A stretch of 64,000 bases of DNA from positions 1 through 64,000 of the forward strand of contig JBGSXL010000025.1 in NCBI GenBank assembly GCA_041751425.1, given 5' to 3'. A program made the position numbers and the translations under genes. Source of the stretch: JAVVEG01 sp041751425. GTDB lineage: Bacteria; Pseudomonadota; Gammaproteobacteria; Pseudomonadales; Pseudohongiellaceae. The notes below the pieces were generated by a model. The model was not told the DNA's origin. It was given only the letters and a program-made list of their open reading frames with translations, and made no database searches. Below, one piece after another: positions 9,146-17,927 of this stretch. The stretch's first letter is position 1; the number at the start of each line of letters is the position of its first letter.

Positions 9146-9985
9146 CTACCCAAAACTGAAGCGCTCATTGTTAGAAATTTCTGGCTTCAAGTGCCGATCC
9201 CTAAATTGAATCGGTGTTAGGTTTTCCAGAGAAGTGTGCGGTCGAAAATCATTATATTCCTCACGCCAAGCTTCGATTTTTTCTCGTGCATCTTCAAGTG
9301 ATAGAAACCAATGACTATTCAGACACTCATCACGAAAACTGCCATTGAACGATTCGATAAACGGATTATCCGTTGGTGTTCCCGGCCTGGAAAAGTCTAA
9401 CACAACATCGTTCTCGTACGCCCATTTGTCTAATACCTTGGATATGAACTCGCTGCCATTATCAACTTGTATCCGATCGGGACACCTGTCGTGGAGTTGC
9501 TGAATCGCGTCCATAACACCGACCACATGATCGCCTCTGATGTTGTAATCCACATGAATTGCCATGCATTCGCGACTAAAATTATCCACTACAGTTAAGG
9601 CCCTGATCCGCTTACCGTCGAACAGGTTGTCTGCCACGAAATCCATGCTCCAACATTGATCCACTGTGCTTAGCTGCGGCCGATCCATGCGGTGTGCTGC
9701 CGCCACTCGCCTTTTAGGTCGCTTGCTCCGCAGATTCAGGCCTTCTTCTCGGTATATGCGCAATACTTTCTTGTGATTGACATACCAGCCCTCGCGGCGG
9801 AGTAACACATGAATGCGTTCGTAACCATAGCGCACCCGTGTAGCTGCTATCTCCTTAATACGAACTCTGAGCGCCGCATCGGAGTTGCGCCTGGATCTGT
9901 AGTAGTACACCGAGCTGTAACACTGCATTAATGAACAAGCCCGTCGTTTGGACGCCCGAAAAGCCATCACCAGATAGTCCACCAA
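9146..9985 (-). CDS. IS3-family transposase OrfB (DDE integrase core)
   Basis: 279 residues by the first start in this frame, but the open frame runs back into orfA. Contains an HTH_21-type region (ATRVRYGYERIHVLLRREG) and the rve integrase core with DDE signatures: WSMDFVADN, the Asp in QVDNGSEF, and the Glu in FIESFNGSFRDECLN. It is expected to be made as an OrfAB fusion by -1 frameshifting at 10012-10018. The frame is intact, so the element may be active. Confidence 0.93.
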   Translation of the reverse strand: MVDYLVMAFRASKRRACSLMQCYSSVYYYRSRRNSDAALRVRIKEIAATRVRYGYERIHVLLRREGWYVNHKKVLRIYREEGLNLRSKRPKRRVAAAHRMDRPQLSTVDQCWSMDFVADNLFDGKRIRALTVVDNFSRECMAIHVDYNIRGDHVVGVMDAIQQLHDRCPDRIQVDNGSEFISKVLDKWAYENDVVLDFSRPGTPTDNPFIESFNGSFRDECLNSHWFLSLEDAREKIEAWREEYNDFRPHTSLENLTPIQFRDRHLKPEISNNERFSFG

Positions 9986-10005
9986 CTCTCGACGTTTGAC
10001 GGGCT

Positions 10006-10272
10006 TTAAAGCTTTTTTGACAGCACATCCTGAAGCATTTGTTTATCCAGACTCAAATCCGCCACCATCCGCTTCAGGCGTTGGTTTTCGTCTTCCAACT
10101 GATTTAATCGGCGCAGTTCAGAAACACCCAGGCCTCCGTACTTTTTTTTCCAGTTGTAGAAAGTCGCTTCCGATATACCCATTTTGCGGCACACCTCGGC
10201 AACCCGGGTACCTGTCTCTGCTTGCTTTAAAGCAAAAGCGATCTGCTGCTCTGTATACTTCGTTTTCTTCAT
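10006..10272 (-). CDS. IS3-family transposase OrfA (HTH_Tnp_1)
   Basis: 88 residues. The N-terminal helix-turn-helix (KYTEQQIAFALKQAETG, then CRKMGISEATFYNWKKKYGG) recognises the element ends. The C-terminal leucine-zipper-like helix (LNQLEDENQRLKRMVADLSLD) is typical of IS3 OrfA. It ends just after an A6G slippery run. Confidence 0.93.
   Translation of the reverse strand: MKKTKYTEQQIAFALKQAETGTRVAEVCRKMGISEATFYNWKKKYGGLGVSELRRLNQLEDENQRLKRMVADLSLDKQMLQDVLSKKL
10012..10018 (-). promoter_or_regulatory. Programmed -1 frameshift site A_AAA_AAG
   Basis: In the orfA frame the codons are TCA AAA AAG CTT TAA. The heptamer A AAA AAG is the classic IS3-family slippery sequence. A slip of -1 enters the orfB frame with no stop between, giving OrfAB. 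Confidence 0.85.
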
Positions 10273-10374
10273 GGCAAATGGCCCTCCCGTGAGCCAATAT
10301 TGCCAGAATTTTCCAGTTTAGAATGCTTCGATTATCAGGGAGGAGGTCACAACTAGTGGGGCAATGGGGGCCTG

Positions 10375-10473
10375 GTCCGCTGAAGCTGAAAGCACCAGTC
10401 TTCGTTAAAAGCCGCATTTGCGGCTTTTAACTTCAACTTGGGCCTGCCCCGTCGTAGGTGAAAGCGAAGACGG
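10375..10473. repeat. Structured 3'-end repeat, copy 1
   Basis: Bounded by CCAGTCTTCG (10395) and GCGAAGACGG (to 10473), with a perfect hairpin inside: GTTAAAAGCCGCA (10404-10416) and its complement (10419-10431), two-base loop. A related GCTGAAGCTGAAAGC precedes it. It ends 1 nt before the stop codon of the gene at 10475. The hairpin with flanking A and T runs could work as a bidirectional terminator. Confidence 0.85.
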
Positions 10474-10474
10474 T

Positions 10475-12199
10475 CTAATCCAATACCAGACTTATCGGAG
10501 CGGCATTGAAGATTATATTTCCGGGGTTCGTATCTCCCGTGCGCGTATAGCCAACGAAGATGTTATATGCGCCCCTGTCACCCGTACCGAGCGATCCATT
10601 GAATAGCGTGATGTCCTCTTTCGCAGACATTGAGGCGCGAGTGGTAAAGAACTGCAGATTTGATTCGTCCAGTGGGAGTATTGCGCCAGATGAATTCACC
10701 ATCAGCATGGCGCCTGCCATTTCAATAACCACAAGTATCTGTACCGATTGGCCAACATCTGCTGCTTCCGGAGCAATTGATACGCCAATCTCCACTTGCG
10801 CTGGTGCAGCGACTTGCGTGATCAATGCATTGGAAGAGTTATAAACACCCCCAGAAATGACCGCCGTGCTTGTTCGGCCATCTACCCGTTGGGTAAGGCG
10901 AGCAGGCAAGGCGGGTTTTTCCGAAGGCGTTCCTGAGCCGGAACCAACACCCTGCAGGCGCACCGCAGCCCAGCGCGGCATGTAATTATCGCTGGCAGCA
11001 ATTGCTTCTCCGATCAAAAGAATGCCCCCATCCGCAGTTTGACCAATTAACCCTCTGCTCGGCATGGTGGTGTTGAATTCGAAACTCAGTGGATGCACGA
11101 TCAGGCCGTTGTCGCCATCAAACTCGATAACCGGCGTCAGATCCGGGTTAAACAAACCGAACAACTGACCATCAGCGAGCCATGGTGGCGAGGAGAGCGT
11201 GCCGGTCCAGTGTGCGCTAATCACGATACGTCCATCTGCAAGGCGACCCAGCAGTGCGCCGCGCAAGAGTCGACCCTGTGCCGCTACACCCTGGGGCACC
11301 TCGCGCACATTGGCCGTTGCCACCGTAGCTCCAGTTGGGCTGAAATGAGAAAGTCTGCAAACCGTATTACCCGCCAGACATCCCTCCAGTGCCAAAACCC
11401 CGCCATCAGGCATAGCCAGAATCGTGTTTGTCCCGGTATTAGAGAGCAATTTCTTCCGTCCGTTCGTACCGAACCCGGTATCCAGACTGCCGGTGGAAGT
11501 CAAACGCAACAGGCTGTCGGCATTGCCGCCTGATCCGCCCGTGAGCAAGTAATAGGAACCATCTGATGCCGGTGTTTGAGCCAAAAAAGTTTCAGATTGC
11601 CCCTTATCCGCGGGCAACTGGCCTACACCATTGCTGCCGAATGTTGTGTCGAGCGCGCCGTCGGGTGTGAAGCGGATTAAACCACTCGTAAATGACGTCA
11701 CCAGAATTCGGTTCTGCGCATCGATAGCGATGTCGAACTCGGAGCCCAAAAACAACTTGTTAGTGTCAGTAAAGGTGCCCCCGGATGCGAAGCTGGTGTC
11801 CAGTGTCCCATCGCGGCTAAGACGTTTCAGAAATCCCGGTACGCCACCACCCGCATCAGTGCTCCACCGGCCGACTACCAGTTTGTTATCAGAAGTGAGC
11901 GCCGCTGCTGTTGCTATAAAGCCAGGAACCGGAATGACCTCTTGCCGCTCACCCGACGCACTGAAATTGGCGAATACCAATGAACCTTCTGTATCAGAAG
12001 ATATTCCAAATATCTGAAATGAACCGTCCGGATTGATGATTGGCTTTATTGGCAAACTTCGCCGCGAGCTATGGTCATTAGGGTTGTATGTGTCATACAT
12101 GACCCCTGTGCCGTTGAAGCTGGTGTCAAGAGCACCCGGCTGAGCCAGTGCAAAACTCGAAAGCAGTAATAAGGGCAGCGCTGGAAGACAACGCTTCAT
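10475..12199 (-). CDS. Secreted delta-60 repeat (LDTSFG) beta-propeller-like protein
   Basis: 574 residues from MKRCLPALP, a Sec signal peptide ending SFALA-Q. The body holds at least five delta-60 repeats with the core LDTSFxxxG (near GALDTSFNGTG, GTLDTSFASGG, GALDTTFGSNG, GSLDTGFGTNG). A ~150-residue C-terminal beta domain follows a GSGSGTPSE linker. Delta-60 proteins are extracellular or surface proteins of unknown role. It lies downstream of the type I secretion operon on the same strand but has its own Sec signal. I chose the internal Met at 12199 over the longer frame to 12253 because it begins the signal peptide. Confidence 0.8.
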   Translation of the reverse strand: MKRCLPALPLLLLSSFALAQPGALDTSFNGTGVMYDTYNPNDHSSRRSLPIKPIINPDGSFQIFGISSDTEGSLVFANFSASGERQEVIPVPGFIATAAALTSDNKLVVGRWSTDAGGGVPGFLKRLSRDGTLDTSFASGGTFTDTNKLFLGSEFDIAIDAQNRILVTSFTSGLIRFTPDGALDTTFGSNGVGQLPADKGQSETFLAQTPASDGSYYLLTGGSGGNADSLLRLTSTGSLDTGFGTNGRKKLLSNTGTNTILAMPDGGVLALEGCLAGNTVCRLSHFSPTGATVATANVREVPQGVAAQGRLLRGALLGRLADGRIVISAHWTGTLSSPPWLADGQLFGLFNPDLTPVIEFDGDNGLIVHPLSFEFNTTMPSRGLIGQTADGGILLIGEAIAASDNYMPRWAAVRLQGVGSGSGTPSEKPALPARLTQRVDGRTSTAVISGGVYNSSNALITQVAAPAQVEIGVSIAPEAADVGQSVQILVVIEMAGAMLMVNSSGAILPLDESNLQFFTTRASMSAKEDITLFNGSLGTGDRGAYNIFVGYTRTGDTNPGNIIFNAAPISLVLD

Positions 12200-12346
12200 C
12201 TTCAATGTTAACGTGAGAAATAGATTGGTTTTTTTGGCTTTCGAAATTTCCATGAGTCAGCGCCCTCTCGCTATTTATGATCGAATCATATTGAGTGGGG
12301 TTAACTATAAAGGAGTTGGCGCTTTGCAAAACCCCCTGAACGGGTG

Positions 12347-13738
12347 TTAGTTTGGCTCCTGCAACCGCGACCCAATATCCAGTAGATCATCTGCCGTCAG
12401 CGCACCGGAATCCCGGCGCAAGTAAAGACCCAACCGGATGTAGTCATAGCGGTAGCGCTGCAATTCCCGTTCGGCCAGGAACAGGTCGCGCACGGCATCC
12501 AGCACGTTGACGCTGGTCACGGTGCCCAGTTCGAAGCCGCGCTGCATGGAGGTATTAAAAATTTCCCGCGATTCTACTACTGCCTCTGCCGCCCCTATCT
12601 GGCGTTCCAGGGCCTGCATGCGCAGATAGTACAGGCGGGTTTGTTCGCCCACTTCCAGTTGTAACTGGCGCAATTCGTTGCGGGCAATGGATTCCATGCT
12701 GGTTGCCTCACGCACAGCGGCGCGGTTGCTGCCGCCGGCGAACAGCGGTATGGAAACATCCAGGCCAATATAGCCAGAATCGGTGCGCGCGATTGGCACG
12801 TTATCAAAACCCAAGTCAGATCTTTGTTGCTGCACGATCAGATTGACTCGCGGCATATAGCGGCTGCGTGCCTGCGAAATGCGGCTGCCAGCGGCGTCCA
12901 CCGCAAACTCGCGGGCACTTATCATGTGGTTCTGTCCGCGTGCTTTTTCTAACCAGTCTTCCAGTGTGCCCTCAACCGCAGGCAGGTTGGGGTCTTCGCC
13001 CAGCGTAAACAGTTCGCCAACAGAGAGACCTGAGACGGAGCGCAGTGCTTCGCGCGTCAATATCACTTCGCTGGATAAATATAAACGCTCTGCCTGCACT
13101 TCTGCCATGCGCGCCCTGGCTTCATACAGATCCGTAATCTGTACCATCTGCAGGTCGTGCAGGCGGGTAATCTGATTCAATTGCTCCTGCACCGCTTCAA
13201 GCTCCGCCTCGATGGAAGTCAGTGCATCCTGCGACTGCAATACGTCCAGATAGCGCTCTGCTACCGTCGTCAGCACATTAGAAAGCTCGGCGTAATATTC
13301 AGCTTCATATTGATTTTCGATCAGATACGCTTCTGTACGCCGCGAGAAAAGCTGCCAGTCGAACAGAACCTGGCTTAATTGCACAGAAAGCCGTTCGCCG
13401 CGGTACTCCGTTATCCCTCTGATGTTGTCCTGACGGTTGTCGGACAAGCTGGCATTGGCAGCGATCTGTGGCAATAATTGACCATTGGCGGCCTGCCGGC
13501 GGGCACCGCCAATATCCCAACGTCCTTGAGCAGCTTGCAATTGCGGGCTATTGGTCAGCGCTGCGGTGAAAAAATCTTCCAGCGACCTGCCTATGCCCAC
13601 GTGGCGCTGTTGTAACGGAACAGCATCGTTGACGGACGTTTCGGGCTGGCTGGCTTGAGCGAGTGCGCCGTCACTTAACACCAGACCCAACATCAGGCTG
13701 GTTGCAACGGTGGCGACGATCCGGGATTTCATAGGCAT
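12347..13738 (-). CDS. TolC-family outer membrane channel of the type I secretion system
   Basis: 463 residues: signal peptide to ALAQ (about residue 28), then two OEP repeats with long coiled helices and the usual late GTVTSVNVLDAVRDLFLAERELQ helix. It forms the outer-membrane duct that receives substrate from the HlyD/ABC inner complex. TGATG stop/start overlap with the HlyD gene shows co-expression. Third gene of the operon; in Campylobacter fetus the equivalent is SapF. Confidence 0.92.
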   Translation of the reverse strand: MPMKSRIVATVATSLMLGLVLSDGALAQASQPETSVNDAVPLQQRHVGIGRSLEDFFTAALTNSPQLQAAQGRWDIGGARRQAANGQLLPQIAANASLSDNRQDNIRGITEYRGERLSVQLSQVLFDWQLFSRRTEAYLIENQYEAEYYAELSNVLTTVAERYLDVLQSQDALTSIEAELEAVQEQLNQITRLHDLQMVQITDLYEARARMAEVQAERLYLSSEVILTREALRSVSGLSVGELFTLGEDPNLPAVEGTLEDWLEKARGQNHMISAREFAVDAAGSRISQARSRYMPRVNLIVQQQRSDLGFDNVPIARTDSGYIGLDVSIPLFAGGSNRAAVREATSMESIARNELRQLQLEVGEQTRLYYLRMQALERQIGAAEAVVESREIFNTSMQRGFELGTVTSVNVLDAVRDLFLAERELQRYRYDYIRLGLYLRRDSGALTADDLLDIGSRLQEPN

Positions 13739-15201
13739 CAGTCTTCAATAAAGCTACGCGCAAGGGCGCTGCTTATGGGTTTCATCAGGTACTGGAGGAA
13801 GGTACGCGAGCCGGTGGTAATAAATACTTCTGCAGGCATACCAGGTACCAATGTTAGACCGCCAAGATTGGTAAGACCTTCCGGGGTCACTTCAACACGC
13901 GCGGTGTAGTAAGAAACACCCGTATTCTGATCGGTAAACGCATCGGCAGATACATGGCTGACTTCGCCAAATATATTCGGCACGGCGCTGCTGAAGGCGG
14001 AGAATCTCAGCGTTGCCGGTTGCCCGACTGCGACGCGGTCAATATCCATTGGAGACACCCTGGCTTCCACGACCAGCTCGTCGGATCTGGGTACGACTTC
14101 GGCTATCGGCTGCCCTTGTGGCACAACACCACCAATGGTATGAACCTGCAGGCCGTTAACGACACCGGCAACAGGTGCGGCGATAACTGTGCGAGCGACA
14201 ATATCATTGAATGCTGTAAGGCGCTCACTAACATCCTTGAGTCGGGTTTGCGTTTCGGCCAGCTCCTTGGCAACCTCATTTTGAAATTCGCGTTCCAGTT
14301 GCAGAATCAGTAAACGGGTCTCGCCAATCTCAATCTCGGTAGACGAAATAGAGGCGGTCAACTCTGCTGCTTCACCGCGCAGCGAGGCACCGTTTCTTTC
14401 CAGTTCGCGAAGACGATTCCGGTCCGCGAAACCTTCTGACAACAAGGCGCGCACATCAACCAGCTCTTCAGTAAAGGAGTCGGCCAATTCCTGCTTGGCC
14501 TGTTGTAGCTCGCGCATGCCGCCCAAGCGCGACTGCAGTTGTTCAATGCGCTGTTCATAAACTTCGACACTGCCCGACAGTGCTGCACGGCGGACCCTGA
14601 ATAACTGATCCTGAGAGGCCATTTCGGAAAGAGCATCTCGGCCTTGTGCGGAGATGTCGCTGGGATAGGTCACCGAATCCAGACCATCGCGCTCCGCGAT
14701 CAACCGGGCCTCCATGGCTCGCAAGGCGATATATTGGCTTTCGGCGATGTCCAACTGTGCCAGTGGCTGGGTATTGTCCAGAATGATCATGGGTTGGCCG
14801 GCTGTGACCACATCACCATTGCGAACGAGCAACTCTTTGACTATGCCGCCCTCATAGTGCTGCACCAATTGATTATTGGAACGCACTATCACGGACCCCG
14901 GTGCATGTGCCGCGCCGTCAAGCGGAGCTAACACTGCCCAACCGCCAAAGAAACCGAACACCAGCAGGAAAATCAGCATGCCAACGCGTCTGGGCGTCTC
15001 CATGCTGGTTTCTACGGATAAATTGGCTGGTGTGGTGTCCACATCGTTTGTCACGGAGCTCCCGAAATCTTGAGTACCGCTATCTTCGCTCAGGGCTTTC
15101 CGTTCGCTTACGGCTTTATTCTCGCTCATGTCTTTCTGCTCGCTCACGCCTTTCTGTTTGCTCATGGCTTTTTTCTCGCTCATGGCTTTTTCCTCGCTCA
15201 T
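13738..15201 (-). CDS. HlyD-family membrane fusion protein of the type I secretion system
   Basis: 487 residues. A repetitive cytoplasmic tail (1-42), one transmembrane helix (about 73-92, MLIFLLVFGFFGGWAVLAPL), biotinyl/lipoyl-like half (PGSVIVRSNNQLVQHYEGG), a long periplasmic coiled coil, then the beta-barrel and C-terminal VVPRSDELVVEA and TYLKPI-like end. It bridges the ABC pump and TolC. The N-terminal tail is built from seven 18-bp units, five of which begin with ATG or GTG, so the true start is uncertain; the first ATG overlaps the ABC gene stop (ATGA). Confidence 0.92.
   Translation of the reverse strand: MSEEKAMSEKKAMSKQKGVSEQKDMSENKAVSERKALSEDSGTQDFGSSVTNDVDTTPANLSVETSMETPRRVGMLIFLLVFGFFGGWAVLAPLDGAAHAPGSVIVRSNNQLVQHYEGGIVKELLVRNGDVVTAGQPMIILDNTQPLAQLDIAESQYIALRAMEARLIAERDGLDSVTYPSDISAQGRDALSEMASQDQLFRVRRAALSGSVEVYEQRIEQLQSRLGGMRELQQAKQELADSFTEELVDVRALLSEGFADRNRLRELERNGASLRGEAAELTASISSTEIEIGETRLLILQLEREFQNEVAKELAETQTRLKDVSERLTAFNDIVARTVIAAPVAGVVNGLQVHTIGGVVPQGQPIAEVVPRSDELVVEARVSPMDIDRVAVGQPATLRFSAFSSAVPNIFGEVSHVSADAFTDQNTGVSYYTARVEVTPEGLTNLGGLTLVPGMPAEVFITTGSRTFLQYLMKPISSALARSFIED
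15076..15201 (-). repeat. 18-bp minisatellite with serial start codons in the HlyD gene
   Basis: Seven units of 18 bp encode (M/V/L)SE.K. hexapeptides. ATG stands at 15201, 15183, 15165 and 15129 and GTG at 15147, each exactly one unit apart. GAGGAAAA in unit 1 lies at Shine-Dalgarno distance from the ATG of unit 2. Copy changes are in-frame. Confidence 0.9.
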
Positions 15202-16913
15202 GGCTGTGCTCCCACGCGGCGTGGTTCAGCCTGACCCATCAGGGAGGCCAACACCTGGTCTTTGGGGCCGAAGCTGACGGGAGCTCCTTCTTTCATAACC
15301 AGCAATTTGTCCATGGCGTGCAGCACCATGGTGCGGTGAGAAATGACCACCACAGTTGCTCCCTGAGCTTTGATGCGCTGCAGTGCGGTAACCAGTTCGC
15401 GTTCGCCCTGGTCGTCCAGATTGGAGTTCGGCTCATCAAGCACCAGCAGTCGCGGATTGCCATATACGGCTCTTGCCAACCCGATGCGCTGGCGTTGCCC
15501 ACCCGACAAGATGCCACTGTTGGAGCCAATAATGGTGTTATAACCGCCCGGCAAATGCAGGATCAGTTCATGCACGCCGGCCAGTTTGGCGGCAGTCACA
15601 ATTTTTTCTGAATCCAGCTCGCCGAAGCGGCAGATATTTTCTGAAATGCTGCCATCGAACAGTTCGATGTCTTGCGGAAGATAACCAAGGTAAGGACCCA
15701 ACTCTTCGCGGTCCCAAGTGGCAATATCGGCGCCGTCTAAACGCACACTACCGTTAGCCGCAGGCCAGATGCCCAGAATGGCGCGTGCGAGGCTCGATTT
15801 TCCGGACGCACTTGGGCCGATAATGCCTAACGCCTCGCCTGCTGCCAGCTGCAGGGTCACGCCTCTGACAACCGGCACCCGCGTGCCAGGTGGAATAACC
15901 GCCACCTGATCCAGGGAGAGTTGGCCAACGGGAGCAGGCAAACTCATACTCTCACTTTCCGGCGCAATATTATTTAGCAATTCGCCCAGACGCTCATACT
16001 GTGCTCGCGCGACCGAAAAACCTTTCCAGGAGCCGACCAGAATATCGATGGGCGCCAGTGCCCGACCCAACAATAACGATCCGGCGATCATCATGCCCGG
16101 CGAAATTTCCTGTTGCAGTGCCAGTAACGCGCCCAACCCCAAAGTTAAAGATTGAATAATCATGCGGAAGGATTTAGAGATACTTGTCAACATGCCGGCC
16201 ATGCGGCTGGCATCAGTTTGCAATATCAGTACCTCGTCAGATTTCATTTCCTGTCGGCGGCGAATATCGCTGGTCATACCCATGGCAGCTATCACTTCGG
16301 CATTACGCAAACTGCCGTTGATCTGTCCATTAACCTGATTGGCCTTGGTGTTTGCCTCTTTCAGGCGATTAGTAGTGACCACTTCGTTCGCCCACGCCAG
16401 CACCACCATGACAATGCCCGCAAAGATGGCGACCACGCCAAACCAGGTATGGAACATGAACATGATAGCGACGTAGATCGGGAACCAGGGCGCATCAAAA
16501 AAGGCGAACAAACCATTGCCGGTCAAGAACTGGCGCAATGAGGTTAAGTCACTCATAGCCTGGCCAGAGCTGTTGCCGGTATACAGCGCATTCTTGAATG
16601 TCGCATTGAAGACCCTGCGACTTAGTTTCTTTTCAATCATATTGCTTGCGGAAATCAGAATCATTGAGCGTACCCACTCGAATCCGCCCGATGCCAGCAG
16701 CAAAAATACCATGATCAGCGTTAACATGGTCAGCGTTGAATAGCTGCCGCTGGAAATCACCCGATCATAGACCTGAAGCATATAAATTATGGGTACCAGC
16801 ATCAGGATATTGACGGCGGCACTGAATAATCCGGCGTAAATAAAGTAGTGCTTGATAGATTGCAGCGCTTCAGCCAGCTCGGGGTACTTCACTTTTCCGG
16901 TGTTTTTGTTCAT
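15198..16913 (-). CDS. Type I secretion ABC transporter (permease-ATPase fusion, PrtD/SapD class)
   Basis: 571 residues from the ATG at 16913. Six transmembrane helices in the first ~300 residues, then a nucleotide-binding domain with Walker A GPSASGKSS (about 370), signature LSGGQRQRIGLARA and Walker B LLVLDEPNSNLD, and the switch His in VISHR. It lacks an N-terminal C39 peptidase domain, so it exports proteins with an uncleaved C-terminal signal, as RTX and S-layer proteins have. First gene of the ABC-HlyD-TolC operon. Confidence 0.93.
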   Translation of the reverse strand: MNKNTGKVKYPELAEALQSIKHYFIYAGLFSAAVNILMLVPIIYMLQVYDRVISSGSYSTLTMLTLIMVFLLLASGGFEWVRSMILISASNMIEKKLSRRVFNATFKNALYTGNSSGQAMSDLTSLRQFLTGNGLFAFFDAPWFPIYVAIMFMFHTWFGVVAIFAGIVMVVLAWANEVVTTNRLKEANTKANQVNGQINGSLRNAEVIAAMGMTSDIRRRQEMKSDEVLILQTDASRMAGMLTSISKSFRMIIQSLTLGLGALLALQQEISPGMMIAGSLLLGRALAPIDILVGSWKGFSVARAQYERLGELLNNIAPESESMSLPAPVGQLSLDQVAVIPPGTRVPVVRGVTLQLAAGEALGIIGPSASGKSSLARAILGIWPAANGSVRLDGADIATWDREELGPYLGYLPQDIELFDGSISENICRFGELDSEKIVTAAKLAGVHELILHLPGGYNTIIGSNSGILSGGQRQRIGLARAVYGNPRLLVLDEPNSNLDDQGERELVTALQRIKAQGATVVVISHRTMVLHAMDKLLVMKEGAPVSFGPKDQVLASLMGQAEPRRVGAQP

Positions 16914-17154
16914 CAGACAGCTTGCCAACCGTATTCAATTGTTATGTTAATGGACTATATGGGGTGCTAAGCAACTCGTTTCAAGCCTTGCAGCAGCCCC
17001 CATTTATCCGCCGAAGTATAACCCTTATAGCCGCACACTAATATGGATGACTTTCAACGGACTCAACCGAGTCAGTTATTCCGCCGGGTTCAAGTAGATC
17101 CAGGGGATCGGGTACGTCGTTGTCTATTCATCCGCACCCGATTGCTTCGCTGCA

Positions 17155-17316
17155 TCACTCATCAACGGGTTTGGTTGGAGAGTTGTTGCGTGCCTTTTCT
17201 TCCTCACTAATATTATCGTCCCAAGCCAGTTTCACATTCGCTGGCTTGCTGTTTTCTGCGTCTTTGCGGACACGTTTCAAGTTTTTCTTTAGCAATTCTT
17301 TAAAAGTGTCTGACAT
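17155..17316 (-). CDS. Small basic protein, 53 aa, unknown
   Basis: Reads MSDTFKELLKKNLKRVRKDA... and ends KPVDE. GAGGA lies 9 nt before the ATG and overlaps the stop of the upstream 79-aa gene, so the two look translationally coupled. It is highly charged, with a basic first half and an acidic second half, and no membrane segment. No family recognised. Its place just upstream of the secretion operon on the same strand suggests a connection, but no motif shows one. Confidence 0.55.
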   Translation of the reverse strand: MSDTFKELLKKNLKRVRKDAENSKPANVKLAWDDNISEEEKARNNSPTKPVDE

Positions 17317-17328
17317 AGTATTCAATCC

Positions 17329-17568
17329 TCATTTAGCTGTTTGTTTGTGTATTTCGTTCAGAAGGCATCCAAAGTTCAACCTTGTGCCGTCATCCTGCCC
17401 CAATATACCATCTATTTCGCGAGGCAGTACGGTGGGATCAATGCCACCCAATTGAGCTCTTTCCAATAATCTGTCCAAATGACTCTTGCTGGATAGTTGA
17501 GCACATGCAATTAAGAATGCACCTGATGAACGCATTTTAGAGAATTTCTCTGGATCTAAACCATTCAT
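17329..17568 (-). CDS. Small protein, 79 aa, unknown
   Basis: MNGLDPEKFSKMRSSGAF... predicted helical, with LSSKSHLDRLLERAQLGG in the middle and a short C-terminal tail. The proposed ATG has AAGAGG only 2 nt upstream, which is too close, so the real start may be slightly different. Its TGA stop lies within the ribosome-binding site of the 53-aa gene downstream. It is divergent from the methyltransferase remnant at 17586. No family recognised. Confidence 0.5.
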   Translation of the reverse strand: MNGLDPEKFSKMRSSGAFLIACAQLSSKSHLDRLLERAQLGGIDPTVLPREIDGILGQDDGTRLNFGCLLNEIHKQTAK

Positions 17569-17585
17569 TGCCTCTTCATCAACTT

Positions 17586-17894
17586 GATTCAGTCCTTCGA
17601 CATCCAGTTATGTCAATAATCTTGCCTGGTGGTGGTATTTCTGCGGGTCGTTTTCGACAGTTGTTTCTGCTCGTCATGCTGGAAGGGAAGAGGAAATCTG
17701 CTGATCTGACGCACGTCACTGGGAAGATACTGTTTGGACAAGGTCAACGTATTATCAAGGAAGGTAACACCATGGAAGAGCTAGACGATAATATTCAGAA
17801 ACCTAATACATTAACCGATCGGTTTTTGACAACTCAGTTGACTGTACTGAAGAAATTGAAGATTGCGCAGATCTACCGATTTCGCATATATTAA
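17586..17894 (+). pseudogene. C-terminal remnant of a regulatory-domain methyltransferase
   Basis: The translated frame aligns by eye with the last ~90 residues of the intact methyltransferase at 24001-25536: PGGGISAGRFRQLFLL against IGGGIAVSRFHQLFIL, then GQGQRIIKEGNTMEELDDNI against LQGQRLLKEGKPLETREENI. Nothing of the catalytic N-terminus precedes it, and the divergent small gene begins at 17568. It ends directly before sapC. Best read as the tail of a decayed paralogue; a standalone C-terminal-domain gene is less likely because no good start or ribosome site is visible. Confidence 0.65.
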
Positions 17895-17927
17895 GTGGGC
17901 TTTTTGACTTATCTACGAGGATTTATT

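Larger units (their letters stand above)
9087..10349 (-). mobile_element. IS3-family insertion sequence (IS407-like), intact-looking
   Basis: Two overlapping frames, orfA and orfB, read on the minus strand. The proposed ends read TGACCTCC on the orfA side and TGTAAACCTCC on the orfB side, imperfect inverted repeats. The 4-bp sequence CAAC lies on both sides (9083-9086 and 10350-10353), which fits the 4-bp target duplication known for the IS407 group. Removing the element restores continuity with the duplicate at 5714-5857, which independently supports these borders to within a few bases. Confidence 0.8.

Noticed and set aside
16929..17154. Additional gene upstream of the ABC transporter.
   Set aside because: No frame with a start and ribosome site; taken as promoter region only.
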